Positions 24,726 to 36,269 of a DNA stretch of 64,000 nucleotides are shown piece by piece (the stretch's first letter is position 1; every line of letters begins with the position of its first letter). The stretch is from Camelus bactrianus (taxonomy: Eukaryota > Chordata > Mammalia > Artiodactyla > Camelidae): contig NC_133574.1 of the NCBI RefSeq assembly GCF_048773025.1, positions 11,921,501-11,985,500 of the forward strand, in the 5' to 3' direction. The translations under genes were made by a program, and so were the position numbers. The notes under the pieces are model-generated. The model had not been told where the DNA came from. It did no database searches and was given only the letters and a program-made list of their open reading frames with translations.

Positions 24726-26329
24726 AGTTGATTTGCTCTTCATTTTTGAAGGTTATTTTTGCAGAATACAGAATTCTGAGTGGGCAGTTCTCTCAACACT
24801 TGAAAAATATGTAACTTCCTTTTGGGCTCCCTGATTTCTGATGAGAAATTTGCTGGAGGCATTCAGAATTTTTTCTTTGGTCTTTAGTTTTTAGGTGTTT
24901 AACTATAATATGTCAGAGTGGATTTCTTTGGGTTAAGATCCTGTTTGGAATTTGTTCAGTCTTAAATATTTAGGTTTGTTTATTTATTTATATTTATTTA
25001 TTCATTCATTCATTCATGACAAATTTGGCAAAATTTTAGCCATTATTTCTTTGAATACTTTTCTAGGCCTACTGCATTATCCTCTCTGGGACTCAGAATG
25101 CATAAATGTCATATTCATTGATATTGCGCCCATCTGTCCCTGAGGCCCTGTTCATTTTTCAGTCTATTTTCTCTTTGTTTTTCAGTTTGGGTAATTTCTA
25201 TTGTCGTGTCTTCAAGTTCAGTGATTCATCTGTTCTTTTCTGCTGTTGAGTCCATGTATTGAGATTTTTATTTCAGGTATTAGGTTATTTGGTTCTAAAT
25301 TTCCATGTGGCCTTTTACCTTTGCTGTGATTTTGTGTTTCTTTGCTGACTTTTTTGTTTGTTTGTTTGTCTTTCATTTGTTTCAGGTGTGTTTGTAGTTG
25401 CTCACTGAAGCATACTGTGATGGCTTTTAAAGTCTTGTTTGGTAACTGTTACCTGTGTCATGCCAGTGTTCTTATCTATTGATTATCTTTTCTCCTTTCA
25501 CTTGAGATGTTCCTGGTTCTTGCTATGTTGAGAGAATTTTTGTTATTCAGTGCTGGACATTTTGGGTATTATATTATGAGTTTCCAGAACTTACTTAAAT
25601 ATTATGTTTTAGTAAGTCATTTCTGTTAATGCTCCAGCAGGGAGAAGGGGATAATGCCAGTTAGGATTTGAAGCTCAGATTTTAATCTTGGCCTTTGCTG
25701 ACACTCATCTGGGGAGGGGCTCCATGTTACTGCTGATTGTGGACCAGAGTTCGGGCTTCCCCCCAAGGCCTCTGCAGGTACCTTCTTTCTGGGATGGCAA
25801 GGGGTGCCCTACTGTCATTGGTGGAATTCCTGATGTTCCACTGGGCCTCCTGTCATAACCCAAACATGGAGGCAGTGAGGGGGATGGAGGTCCTCGTTCC
25901 GCATGTGGTGTCTACATTGCAGGTGGGGGCTTGTCTTCCTGTAATGTTTGGCTGGAGTCAGGCAGTAACTGTGTAAGTTTTCTGTGTTTCCACTGTCCCT
26001 TCATCTCCTTTGGCTGGAGAGAGCAGGTTTTCTGGGGACATTTTTTATTTGCTCCCATTGGCGTTTCTGGGTTGTTGGCTTCCCTGGCACCTAGTGTGGG
26101 ATGCATGAGACAAAAAGAAAACTCAGGAAGTCACCACTGTGTAGTTCCTCAGGTCCTGATCCCTGGCCAGTCTGCCACATTCTCTTCAACTCTCAGCATG
26201 TTTTTGTTTCTTTCAAATATAAAGCCTAGGGAGTCTAGCCATGCTTAGTGGGAAGAGCAGGGAAAAGTATGTTTATCCATCTTTCCAGAAGCAGAAGTCC
26301 AAATTTAATTAACTTTGAATGGGTAATAC

Positions 26330-26700
26330 AGTCATGTGACATACAAGTTGAGTGATATAAAAAGAAGTTACAGTGAAATTAACTTTCTCCCACCCACTTC
26401 CCCTCTTAGATGGCAACAGTGCTTCTGGTTACTGTGTTTCCTTCTGAGGTAACTTTACAGATACCAGCAGACATACACAGATGCGTTGTTACCCAGGTGG
26501 TGGCATACTGCATACACTGTATCCTGTTTTTTTTCTCATAACACTGCAATTTAGTGAACCTTCTGGATTCATACAAGAAGAACTTCTTTATCATTTTTCA
26601 TGGCCTCATGCTGTTCCAGTGCATGGAGATGCCATGTGTATGTAACCACTTGCACTGTTTAGGTGTTGGTCCTGTTACCTGATATATTTATTTTCCCTTC
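26330..26700 (-). mobile_element. L1M 3-prime UTR remnant
   Basis: The plus strand is the complement of an L1M 3-prime UTR: 'ttacagtgaaattaactttc', a C-rich 'tcccacccacttcccctctt', 'ggtggcatactgcatacact' and 'ctcatgctgttccagtgca'. It abuts the 5-prime end of the HAL1 element. Confidence 0.6.
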
Positions 26701-26704
26701 CAGC

Positions 26705-27420
26705 TTAGTGTCTTCTGCACATTTCTTGTGTTTTCTGTGTACACCGGTGTCAGGGTCCTGTGTAAGCTGAAGTGTGTTGGAGAAAGGTGCTGGTGACTGA
26801 AGTCTTCATTTTATGATAAGTCATATGTATACTCCATAAGTATTTGGAGATACTCATTACAGCTGCTTTCCTAGACTTGGTTCTCCATCATGTTCACAAG
26901 GGCTCTTTGGTCCACAGCTTGCTTTTCATAGGTGTCAACAAAAGATTTTGGGTATAAGCTCTATATACCCTTATTCACTTTCATGGGTTTAGGTGCTTCC
27001 ACATAACAGTTAACAGAATGTATGCACTTTGTTGTTGTTATTTCTAAGGGGCATGAAAACACAGGTCTACTATGATTTGGGGTCAGAGTACTTGTATCTA
27101 CCTTTTGGGAAAGATGAGATTGATTTTGTTATCATTTAAATTTTTGAGCATGGTAGTTTCATTCTCACTAAATTAGCACTTTTTCTTTAGGGTGGTGATT
27201 TTTTTCTTTTGAGTAGAAATATTGCCCTCAAATTCTTGGTGAACTTGAGTAAAGTCATGAATTGAAGAACCTTTTTGCCTTTGTCTCTTGATAGTCTTTC
27301 ATGTTCTCTTGGCAGTTTAATGCTAAATCCATGCATAATTAAGTTTGATCTTGCACAGAGGATGGAGTCTGGAACTTGCACTGATAGACTGGAACTTACA
27401 CTGACAGACTGTGTAAGGAT
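26705..27420. other. Gene-free flank of the NUDT4 retrocopy
   Basis: No exon or named repeat. Just before the retrocopy is an imperfect tandem duplication of 20 bases, 'ggaacttgcactgatagact' followed by 'ggaacttacactgacagact' (about 27372-27411). Its closeness to the insertion point is noted; a link is not shown. Confidence 0.5.
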
Positions 27421-30400
27421 TTTTTTTTAATTTCAATTTTTTAATTTGATATTTCCAAATATATAAAACATCAAGATTCTTACACCAGTTATCTCAAATG
27501 AGACCATACAAAGCAATTTTAAAGTGTATACAACAATCATTCCCCCCTTCAGTTTTGCTACTTTATACAACTATGGGATAGACAGAAAATTGAATGGCAT
27601 GTGCCTAGTTGGAAAATTTCACCTGTTTACAAAAAAAAAAAAGAAGAAATTAAGAAAACACAAAATCAAACATGTAGGATACTTGCTAATTTGTGTCTGC
27701 AAGTCAATTTACAAACTTTTTTTTTTTTAGTTTAGTAGGCACTTGGGACTGAAAATTTTAGCTGCCCAGTTTTATCCAACTACCCAACAGAAAGCAGCAC
27801 AAATGAAAGTCCCAACACTCTGTAAACTTTGAGGGACTGAGAGAGTAGACACTATTTTTTATCTGTAGTAGATTCAATTGTTGAGCCTGCAAATGTAGGC
27901 TTTTTTCTCTTAACAGAAATAAATATCCTCAGGGCCTTTCCTCTAGCTTCAGTGGGCTGAGTTCAAGAATAGTGAAGAACCCCTCATGTGAAATTTAAAG
28001 TGTGACAACTCTGAAGTATTCTGATGCATTATACAAAATTTTGCTAGTTGCATAGAACAAAGACAGATGTTTTGCTAAATGGCACTGAAGAAAATCCTGA
28101 CCCAAGTGGCACTACTTGGTCCAAATGTTACTGACCAAAGAAAATGATACAACAATATTTATAGGCTCACCTTTAAGAAATGGTTGACATTAATACTGTA
28201 CATATTTTACACATCAAATACATAGTCCAAGAGTTTATAAAAGAAATTCATGCATTATTACCTGTAAGAATATCAATGTACTACATACCCAGGCCCCCCA
28301 GTAATTGTGACATTTCAGGTGGACACAGTGTTATGTACAAATACAATCAATTTATCTTCTGTGTTAAGTATATAATTTAAAGAAACTTCAGAGATTACTG
28401 AGGAAAAACTTAGTCCACTGAAGATTGATAACAAGTGTCAATCTGTGGGATTTTTAAGTATTTCCTTTAAAAAAAAAAACACCCAGAAAACATAACCTCT
28501 GTACAAAGAAAAATATAAAAATTCTGGAAGATCATGTCTGATCACACTACATAATTTAGAATGAAATGTCAGTGGTTTAAAGTTTTTCTGTCTTATTCCT
28601 TTGGCAGCCTTAATTTGTGAACTAATACTCGTATTTAGCTCAGCTGCTTTTATGGCACAAGAGCCCAGTTTCAAAATGGTGGCACTGATTTTCCTTATAA
28701 CAGCACTATTTTCAGCAGCAATTATATTTTTAAAGGTTAACAATTTGTACAACAAATGTCTAACGATGCTTCTTCCTACTTTATACTCAACAGTTATGAT
28801 CTTTACAAAAAGCTAATATCTACATAGAGAACCACCTTTTACTTGCCCCATCTCATCTCTGACTTGGTTGAGGAAGTACAGGCATTTCAGATTAGGTATT
28901 TATGTGTTTTAGATAGGATTCTTGGATTTATGTGAATATAAAAATAAGACAAAATAATTCTTAGGTACATTCCAGTGTCCCAGTAATTAGTTACATGATA
29001 AATAGTACCTACCTGCTGACCACCTATAAAAGATGAGACATTCCGAGGCACCCTAAAAACCTAGGTCTGTAACAGGTGAACAAGAAGGCCATTTTACTCA
29101 ATTCTGATGCAGTCACCACTGACTGCTATTTAAGGTGTTTACTGGTAACCAGCAAGTTTAACTGAAGAGATGTCACTAAATTCAAACTGAAAATATATAT
29201 TTAAAAGCAGCAATTTACATTGAGGGAAATATGGTTCTTGTGTGTTCTGTGTAAAGAGAGATTATGAATAAAGGGAATTGGCAACTGAGCACCCTAATTC
29301 AATTCCATGAATACAGGTTCCATGATAAGATATCTACTACATGCATTTTGCTTAAAGTAACTGCCTAAAACTCACCAGCTCTATAGAGTTAAACTGTGTA
29401 TTAAAGGACTATTGAGTTACAGGGGAATTGGCCATATCAAGTAGCTAGTGACATAGTACCAGTTGTGAAAATTGAGATAAATGAGTTGACAAATGGATTC
29501 ATTGAATATGCTAATATTGTGAATGAGAAGACAATTCACCAGGATAATATACCCACAAGTATGTTGATCTGACAAAAACCACAGACTGACATCAAATGGA
29601 TAAAAAAATACTGGGGAAAAAGTGAAAATGCCAACCAAAATAACAAGGTGTGTGGGCTGGGTGGGAGAGCACATTTAAGGCATCTAAAAAAAAAAATTCC
29701 ACATGGCTTTGGCTTATTAAAATATTTTACACTATCTTTTTTCTTTTTAAAGAAGATTTGAAAGCACCTAAAAATCAAGCAGATTGTTAAAAAAATCCCG
29801 CATGGCAAATTCAGTTTGTAAGCGTCATTCAGATATTTGTCAAGGAAAATAAAGAAGCCTCTGCCCATGAGATTGCACATGGTGGAAGAGGTCCTTCCAA
29901 CCCTGTCTATCTTATGCTGGATGGCAGCCCAGAGGTTCTCTGTGCAGCAGCTACAAACAAGGTGTTACTTTCTGGAAGGGAAGGGACTGTGGAATTTCCA
30001 CTGGTTGGCGAGCAACCCAGCTTTAATATTTCCAGATACTCTGCATGTACAGGCTTATGACACTGGAGAAATTGATGGCATCCTTTACTTTTAACCACTC
30101 TGTCTTCCTTCCTGTATTAACAGGATCTTCTCAGTCTTCTAATATTTCAGTGACAGTAAGGACATAGACATATGTCCTGTGCTTTCTGTCTTGGTTCTCA
30201 TATATGCCCAGGAGTCTGCCTGACTTTCCTTTGACTCCAGCCTCTTGGTAAGCCTCCCTCACGGCAGCGCCGGCAGGCTCCTCCTGGGGCTCCAGTCCTC
30301 CTCCTGGGCCAGTCCACTGGTCCGGGACTGAAGCCTGCAGCACCTCGTCCTCCTGCTTGCTCCGGAAGGACAGGGACGCCGCCCGCTTCTTTAAGCCCTC

Positions 30401-31010
30401 GCTGTCCTAGGTCCGCGGCCTAGGGGGGCTTGGACCTCATCGCAGAGGCGGGCTCTCGCTGCCGCGGCCCCTGCGGAGGCCGCCACCCCGCCGGGGCGCG
30501 GGGGCGAGGGCGAGTCGTGGCGCAGGGCGGCGCGGCCGGTCAGTCCCGGAGCCGGCGGCCGCTCGCTCCGGTTCCCGCAGCTGCTGCCGCCGCCCAGGGC
30601 GGAGCGGGGCGCGAGGTGCGGGGAGACGGCTGCAGGGGCTCCCGCCGGCCCTGCAGCAGCGCCTCGGCTGCGCGAGGCGTTTGGGGTCGGCTGCGGGCCG
30701 TCCCGCCAGGGCCCTCTGACGTGCTGCGTATGCACAGGTGGCTGCGCGGTGCCCGTCAGTGCGCCGCCCGACAGTGCGCCGCCCGTGGCGGGGTCTGTGT
30801 TCGGGGACGGGTGTGTTTGTGGCTGCAGTTGCCGCAGTTCGTCCCGGCCCTCCAGACTTCCCCAGCCCCACTCTCGGACTCGTGGTCCTGGCACGCCCGC
30901 TGCTTCTGCCCAGGATGCTTCCTCTGGGCTCCGCCCCCAGCACGTCCACGTCACGCCTGCTGCCTTAGTCCTGCAGAAATCCTGCGCTTTGGATTTGTGC
31001 CACCTTCTGT
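27421..31010 (-). pseudogene. NUDT4: Processed pseudogene (retrocopy) of NUDT4
   Basis: NUDT4 (DIPP2) is a cytosolic Nudix hydrolase that removes a phosphate from diphosphoinositol polyphosphates. On the minus strand, leader (about 31010-30440), coding-equivalent (30439-29907) and 3-prime UTR (29906 to about 27421) are contiguous without introns, ending in a short A run (T run on the plus strand at 27420-27428), which marks an L1-mediated retrocopy. Recognisable pieces: start region to 'QEDEV' level in shifted frames, then 'PDQWTGPGGGLEPQEEP', 'GAAVREAYQEAGVKGK', 'GIYENQDRKHRTYVYVL', 'QCHKPVHAEYLEILKLG' and 'SGNSTVPSLPESNTLFVA', ending 'SGLPSSIR' at 29907. Damage: an early stop, a frameshift before the DQW motif, a stop in place of W after 'TEILED', and one inserted codon near the C-terminus. 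In the Nudix box REUxEExGU the first E of the EE pair is Q (REAYQEAG), a metal-ligand position. It cannot encode an active enzyme. Parent assignment to NUDT4 rather than NUDT3/10/11 rests on the C-terminal half. Confidence 0.88.
30440..31010 (-). promoter_or_regulatory. GC-rich, CpG-dense leader of the NUDT4 retrocopy
   Basis: About 570 bases of GC-rich DNA directly upstream (minus-strand sense) of the NUDT4 start position, most simply the copied 5-prime UTR of the parent mRNA. CpG dinucleotides are still dense, though methylated CpGs normally decay to TpG/CpA in old pseudogenes. It therefore behaves as a second CpG island. Open frames on both strands (30391-31071 minus, 30430-31017 plus) are composition effects and resemble no protein. 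It might act as a promoter in either direction; the sequence alone does not show this. Confidence 0.55.
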
Positions 31011-31069
31011 AAGTTGAAAGCTTCTGGACCAAGTGCGGCAGTGAGATGGAGTCAGAAGAGGAGGTGAGC

Positions 31070-32030
31070 AAAGTGATTTCTGTCCTGTACCTCTTTTTTT
31101 TTTCCTACCTTTTCAAGCTATTATTTCAAGATGCCTTTCTGAAGGCAAGGGTTAAAATTCACTCCCTTACCTTTGCTGATATTCTTCATTTCTAATAAAT
31201 TGGGAACTACAAATACTCTACTTTTAAAAATGGTTGTATATGTTTACTCATTTGTTTTGGAATAAATTTGATGAAGATGAGTTTATGGGAAAGCAAAGTG
31301 TGACCAGGGGTTAGGAATTTAAATGGAAAATTGAATCTTCATGAAGCTTTCCACATTTCATTAGATGTTAAATTCTACAGTGAAGTTTCATATGATTATT
31401 AACTATAAGTTTATTCCTAAATATCGTGGTTAAACTGTTATTAAAATAATATATCATAAAGCCATTAATATTTTTACATAATACAGTTGTTTGATTATTG
31501 AATTTTTCTCGTCAGATATTAGTCAGCAACCTCAGTTTTTTCTTTTAGTGATTTTGTAACAAGAATAAAAATATATTTTAAATCTGTGTGACACAGTTTT
31601 ATTAAAATGACTTGAGAGTGTATGAGCATTTTTCAGTTTATTTTCTTCTTTCACATTATATTTTTAATTTTGTGTCCTTCTACATTGTATTCTAAAATTT
31701 GGAACCGATTGATATGTGCTTTTCACTTCACTATCATGAGGGATGTTTTTTCAGATGAAACTGAAAAATTTAGTAATTCATCTTTTGTCAGTATTAAAAG
31801 CAGACCAGCTAGGCTCCTTTGTGCCACACTAAAAATAATACCAGAACATAAGAAAGGTTTCTGTATTACTTTATGTGCTCTGTGATAGTGTCTTTTCTGT
31901 GAACACTCTCAAATCCAATGAGACCCTGACATTGAAAATTTACTTGTACATACACAGGGGTTATATTATGCTTCCTTGACCCTTGTAATGAGTATGGATG
32001 CTGACAGGAATCTTTGCGTTGTTCTCCCTA
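31070..32030. other. Gene-free AT-rich stretch between the two pseudogenes
   Basis: No exon seen, and the two N-terminal exons expected for ACTR3B are not here. The 87-residue frame at 31622-31885 is AT-rich and looks like chance. Confidence 0.45.
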
Positions 32031-32032
32031 AG

Positions 32033-32157
32033 ATATTGCCATCAGAGAGTCATCAAAAGTGGTTGACCAAGCCCAAAGGAGGGTGCTGAGGGGAGTTGAT
32101 GACCTGGAATTTTTCATAAGGGATGAAGCCATAGATAAACCCACGTATGCAACAAAG
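32033..32157 (+). pseudogene. ACTR3B: ACTR3B pseudo-exon, residues about 35-75
   Basis: Reads [20 protein letters not shown] then [20 protein letters not shown] plus K, with an AG acceptor at 32031-32032. The donor position reads 'acaaag|ttaaac', so the usual GT is TT. G-to-R in FIGDEA (here FIRDEA). No stop inside this exon. Confidence 0.9.
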
Positions 32158-32324
32158 TTAAACTCCCCACCGGGATTTGCTTCTGTAAGTGTATCATCAA
32201 GAAGAGAGAGTAGGATGAATCATGCAAAATGGTAGATTTCATAGCAATTGTACTTGTGAGCTGTGTATTTTATTCTTGTGTTGGAAAAGAGGTTTTGTTG
32301 TGTTGGTTTTGAATGGGGTATTTT

Positions 32325-32368
32325 TCAAAATTGAAGTATAGTTGATTTACAGTGTTGTGTTAGTTGAA
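32325..32368 (-). mobile_element. Short L1-type tail
   Basis: Contains 'aaattgaagtatagttgatt' and 'acagtgttgtgttag', the complement of the cetartiodactyl L1/SINE 3-prime tip, about 44 bases long. Confidence 0.6.
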
Positions 32369-32870
32369 CAAGGTATTTTTCATGTGGGGAGTCAAGTGAA
32401 TTTAAGAAACCCCAGAATGCAGGATTGACTCTGGGAATGCTGGGCTTCATGTGAGAGCAAGATCTGCTTCTGTGGAAAATTGCAGGTTGACTCACTGACC
32501 TGTCCGATGTAGAAGAGCTGTAGACTGATTAATTAAAAAGAAGCACTAAAATTGTTTAACTAGGTATTTGTTCTAAAAACCTCCAAACTCCAAATGGAAT
32601 GGTATGGCGGATTAGCTGTACTTTTGCATCTATTACTTCACGGTTAAGATGATACTTTGTACTTAGAGATGTGAAGTAGAATATAAATGATAATATAACT
32701 TAATATTTCTGGTAAAGTGCCTGTTATTTCTTTACATAAATTAACATTCACCCAGTGCAAAGGACCTGTTTTCTCTAATAACTCAGTCTCTTCTGGGCCA
32801 GTGTTTTTAAAACTGTTGCTCTTACTGACATGGACTGAAGCTTGACATAGTTTGATTTCTCTTGCTTTAG

Positions 32871-32981
32871 TGGCCAATAAGACATGGCATAATTGAAGAC
32901 TGGGATCTAAAGGAGAGGTTCATGGAACAAGTTATTTTTAATTTTCCCTGAGCTGAACCTGAGGGCCATCAGTTTTTGATG
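32871..32981 (+). pseudogene. ACTR3B: ACTR3B pseudo-exon, residues 76-112
   Basis: Exactly 111 bases with intact AG acceptor (32869-32870) and GTGAGT donor (32982). Reads WPIRHGIIEDWDLKERFMEQ, VIFNFP, a stop (TGA where R is expected, a likely CpG decay of CGA), then AEPEGHQFLM. Confidence 0.92.
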
Positions 32982-33089
32982 GTGAGTAACTGGGACTGAG
33001 AGAATAGCCCTGTGGATTCTTGGTTGCTTAGATTTTAAACCCAGGATATTCTTCCCTGGGGAGTTTTTAATTCCCACTAAAGCTCTTTG

Positions 33090-33510
33090 TATGAGTTGGA
33101 GTGCTTTTGGGGCAAATAACAGAAGGCTCAACCAAAATGTCCAAAACCAAAGAGGGCTTATTATCCCACAAAACAGGATGCCAGTGTCAGGCCACTCAGG
33201 ACTGGTTACTTGAGCAGCTCAGAGATGGAGGTGAGAACCCAGCCTAATTCACCTGTTTGGCCTCTTGTGCTGGTTCCCCTCAGGCCCCAGGGTGGCTGAC
33301 CAAGTTCCTGTGCTGACTCTTGGTGTATTTACTTTCAGAGTTTTAGAATTAAGACTCTCTTCCTCAGAAACCTTCCTAGCAGATTTGCCCTGTCTGTCCA
33401 TGCCCAGTGTGGGCCCAAGAGGGGAACAAAATTACTTTGGTACATTTTGATGAGTCAAGATTCTCTCCTGTTGCTGGTGAGGGGACCACATCTCATCACC
33501 TGGCCCCAAG
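33090..33510. mobile_element. Old dispersed repeat in ACTR3B pseudogene intron, family not assigned
   Basis: 'gagttggagtgcttttgggg' followed by 'aaagagggcttattatccca' and a 'ccactcaggactggttactt' block resembles an old mammalian interspersed repeat. The open frames around 33265-33674 on both strands are not gene-like. Confidence 0.3.
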
Positions 33511-33514
33511 AGGT

Positions 33515-36260
33515 AAGTACCTAAACCGGCCTCCAGCAGCAAGGAATGAGGAGGGAGGAATTGGTTTGGGTAGGAAACCACCTGTGTAGTTAGGTGTCCT
33601 CCTGAAATAACTGGATGGCTCTGACCTTTGCTTCTTACAGCAGAGGGAGCTGAGTCAAGGTGCTGTTTTGCCAAGGTTAAATCTCACTCTAACACTGAGC
33701 TGAGTTATGGGCCCTGATATTGTGGATGTAATTGATCTTGTTCAGATGAAATAAAACAATACAGAGAAATGAAGAGAAGTGTCTCTTGGTTGTGGAGCCT
33801 GTTTTCATTGTTTTATGTTCTTTTTAAATTAAAATTAATTACATGTATAAAACACTTACTTTAAGGAGAGTAATTGCATGTAACATAAGCTGCACATTAA
33901 AACCTACATAATTTAGCTTTGCATTTTTTCCATGCTAGTGCATTGTAAAATGGCCCCTGATCCAATCATAAAACCCTTTCTAATGTTAAATATGGAATAT
34001 TCTTTAGAATTATCTGGCTTAAAATATGTTAAGTACAAGGCTGTTATGGTAGTTAGTGGAATCTATATATTTTGTGTCTATTAAATCAAGTCCTTGAAAG
34101 TGCTCTAAGCTTTTTCCTGGCTGTATCTTCACAACTAGGAATTGTCACGTCCAAGTACTGTGTTTTACAGGCCACTGTGTATTTTCTCTCCTGTGTATCT
34201 ATGATGGTTTATGTAAAATACATGGAGCCAGGAAACTGACAGTATGTCTGAGTGGCTTTGTCTTTACAGCCAAAACAAATTACAGACTCCCACCTGCCAT
34301 GCTTGGCATGTTCCCTTCTCTCGTACGTCACATAACTACCTGTTGATAGGATTTCAGGCATGGGCCTGGGGCCCAGCTTCCTCTCCCTGCCTGCCCCATC
34401 CCGCTCTGCTCAGAGGGAGTCTGAGTCTTAGGCCCGTGGAGCAAATGCAATCACCAGGACACAGCCCACAGGAAATTTTTCCTACCAGGAATTTTTCTGC
34501 TCTAGCTGGCATATACACCGCAGTACAATAAAACCAATTGCTGGGAACGAACTGGAGGTGTTTGGTATGAATATGGAAAAGCTTAAGTCCTTTGTCAAAA
34601 ATGAGTATCTGAAGTGAATGTTCAAAAATAATTGTTTATTACATTAAACATAAGAAAATATTGTGTTACATTTATTGTACTTTGAAGTTAGCAGGTGTGT
34701 TTGCTGCATGATGTGACAGAGGAAGTTATGAGAAGGGTGGTTTTATCTCAGGCTTATGTCCTTCCTCATCAGTTAATGGGATAATTGAAGGGGAGTGAAG
34801 CAGGTACAGGGATTTGTGGCCATGTCCAGAAATTCATTGAAGACATTTACTGAACCACTACATCAGCTAATGGCTTCTTGGTGTAAAAGAGTCTAAAAGT
34901 TTTAAATTAAAGTTCCCTCAGTAGCCTATGAAATTGTCCCTTCTGACTGCCATGACAGACATCTGCACATCCATGGTGGGAATGAGCTCAGTAGGGCTCA
35001 TGTTTTTCAAGAAGTTTCAGAGACTCAACTCATGTTGGTCACGTGGACTAAACAGATAGCAAATGGGAACCACACTCTTTTCTCTAATACTGAATTGCCC
35101 AGAGTTCAAGACAGAATCATATATTCTAAAGAACTGCAGTGCTCTTGAAGGGAAATTGAATTGTAACTGTAGAGGAGATTTGCAAACCTTTTTGAATATG
35201 AATCAGGGGAGAAAGAGCAAGCAGCAGTACTGCCCAAGGATGCTGGGAACCAGGAGCTCTGCCATCCACCTGAGAGCAGGAAAGATGTGTGTCCCAGTTC
35301 AGGGATGGAGGATCACCCTTCCTTCATCCTTTTGTTCCAATCAAGTCCTCAGTAGCCTGTGTGATGCCCACCCACATTGGCAAGGGCAGGTCTCCTTACT
35401 CAGTCTGCTGCATGCTAAGCTCTTCCAGAGACACCCTCTCAGACACACCCCAGAAATAATGGTTTACCAGCTCTCGGGGTACCCTTTCGCCCAGTCAAGC
35501 TGACACATAATATTAACCATGACATGTGGCTTGTCCTGGCTTACCGCAGTAACTCCCTTCCTGGTTCATGAGGGTGGCTCAGACCTGCTCTGTCCTCTAC
35601 ACTAGCACTGGCTGGTGTGGAGCTGGACATCCTTGGCGCTGCTGAGTCTGTTACTGCTGGCCTGTGTTCTTCCCATTTTCAGTATATTGTCATCTCCACT
35701 CCTACTTGCTATTCATTGAGGATTTATGTTTTTAAAAATGTTTCTTTACTGCAGTTATGGAGAGGTTTGGGACTGGAGCAATATTAGTTGCATGTGTTCA
35801 GCTTGCTTTCTTTATCCAGAAATATGGATTGATGTTTATAGTACTGACTAATTATTCATTTTTGAATTAATACTTGATGATATTTTACCATTATTATGAA
35901 TAAAATGCTTATGTAACTTGCATTCATGTGACGTTTTAATCATAAACTTCAGTATTTAAAAAATAAGAAAAACTTGATATCTCCAATTTAGATCTCGTTA
36001 TATATAAATAATGGTTTTTGGAAGGTTTTATTTAAATTAGTCCTCTAAAGGAACAATTACTGGTGGTAAACATAGGAGAAAAGGAGGATTGAGGAAAACA
36101 TAGATTTATGATTATGGTTCTGAGAACCCAGAAGAATGTGTCTTTAATAGTGCTGAATTTGATTCAGGAACCAGGAGAACCTAATTTTATTGTAAACATT
36201 CTCTTAATGGAAGTGTATAGATTTTAATGTTAGTTATTCACAGATGGTGAATTGTTTGGC
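33515..36260. other. Pseudogene intron, no feature recognised
   Basis: Intronic sequence of the ACTR3B copy. The 146-residue frame at 35063-35503 (plus) resembles no known family, shows no signal peptide or membrane segment, and is best taken as chance. Confidence 0.45.
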
Positions 36261-36269
36261 AGCAAGTAC

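Larger units (their letters stand above)
22405..26300 (-). mobile_element. HAL1/L1M body, reverse strand, interrupted by insertions
   Basis: A long ancient LINE in complement. The left part follows L1/HAL1 ORF2-type sequence ('aaccatgttgtttagtttcc', 'ttccattgtagtcagaaagc'), the middle ORF1-type sequence ('tttagccattatttctttga', 'cttcaagttcagtgattcat'). The right part is the GC-richer 5-prime region ending 'ttccagaagcagaagtcc' at about 26300. Younger insertions split it: Tigger1 (23255-23718) and L1 tails (23978-24165, 24510-24725). The length and order suggest one nearly full-length HAL1-like insertion. Frames such as 25737-25976 and 25931-26248 lie on the wrong strand and are not genes. Confidence 0.6.

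Noticed and set aside
30391-31071. 226-residue minus-strand and 195-residue plus-strand open frames in the GC-rich block
   Set aside because: Both strands are open over the same CpG-dense DNA, composition explains it, and the block is the leader of the NUDT4 retrocopy. No known domain.
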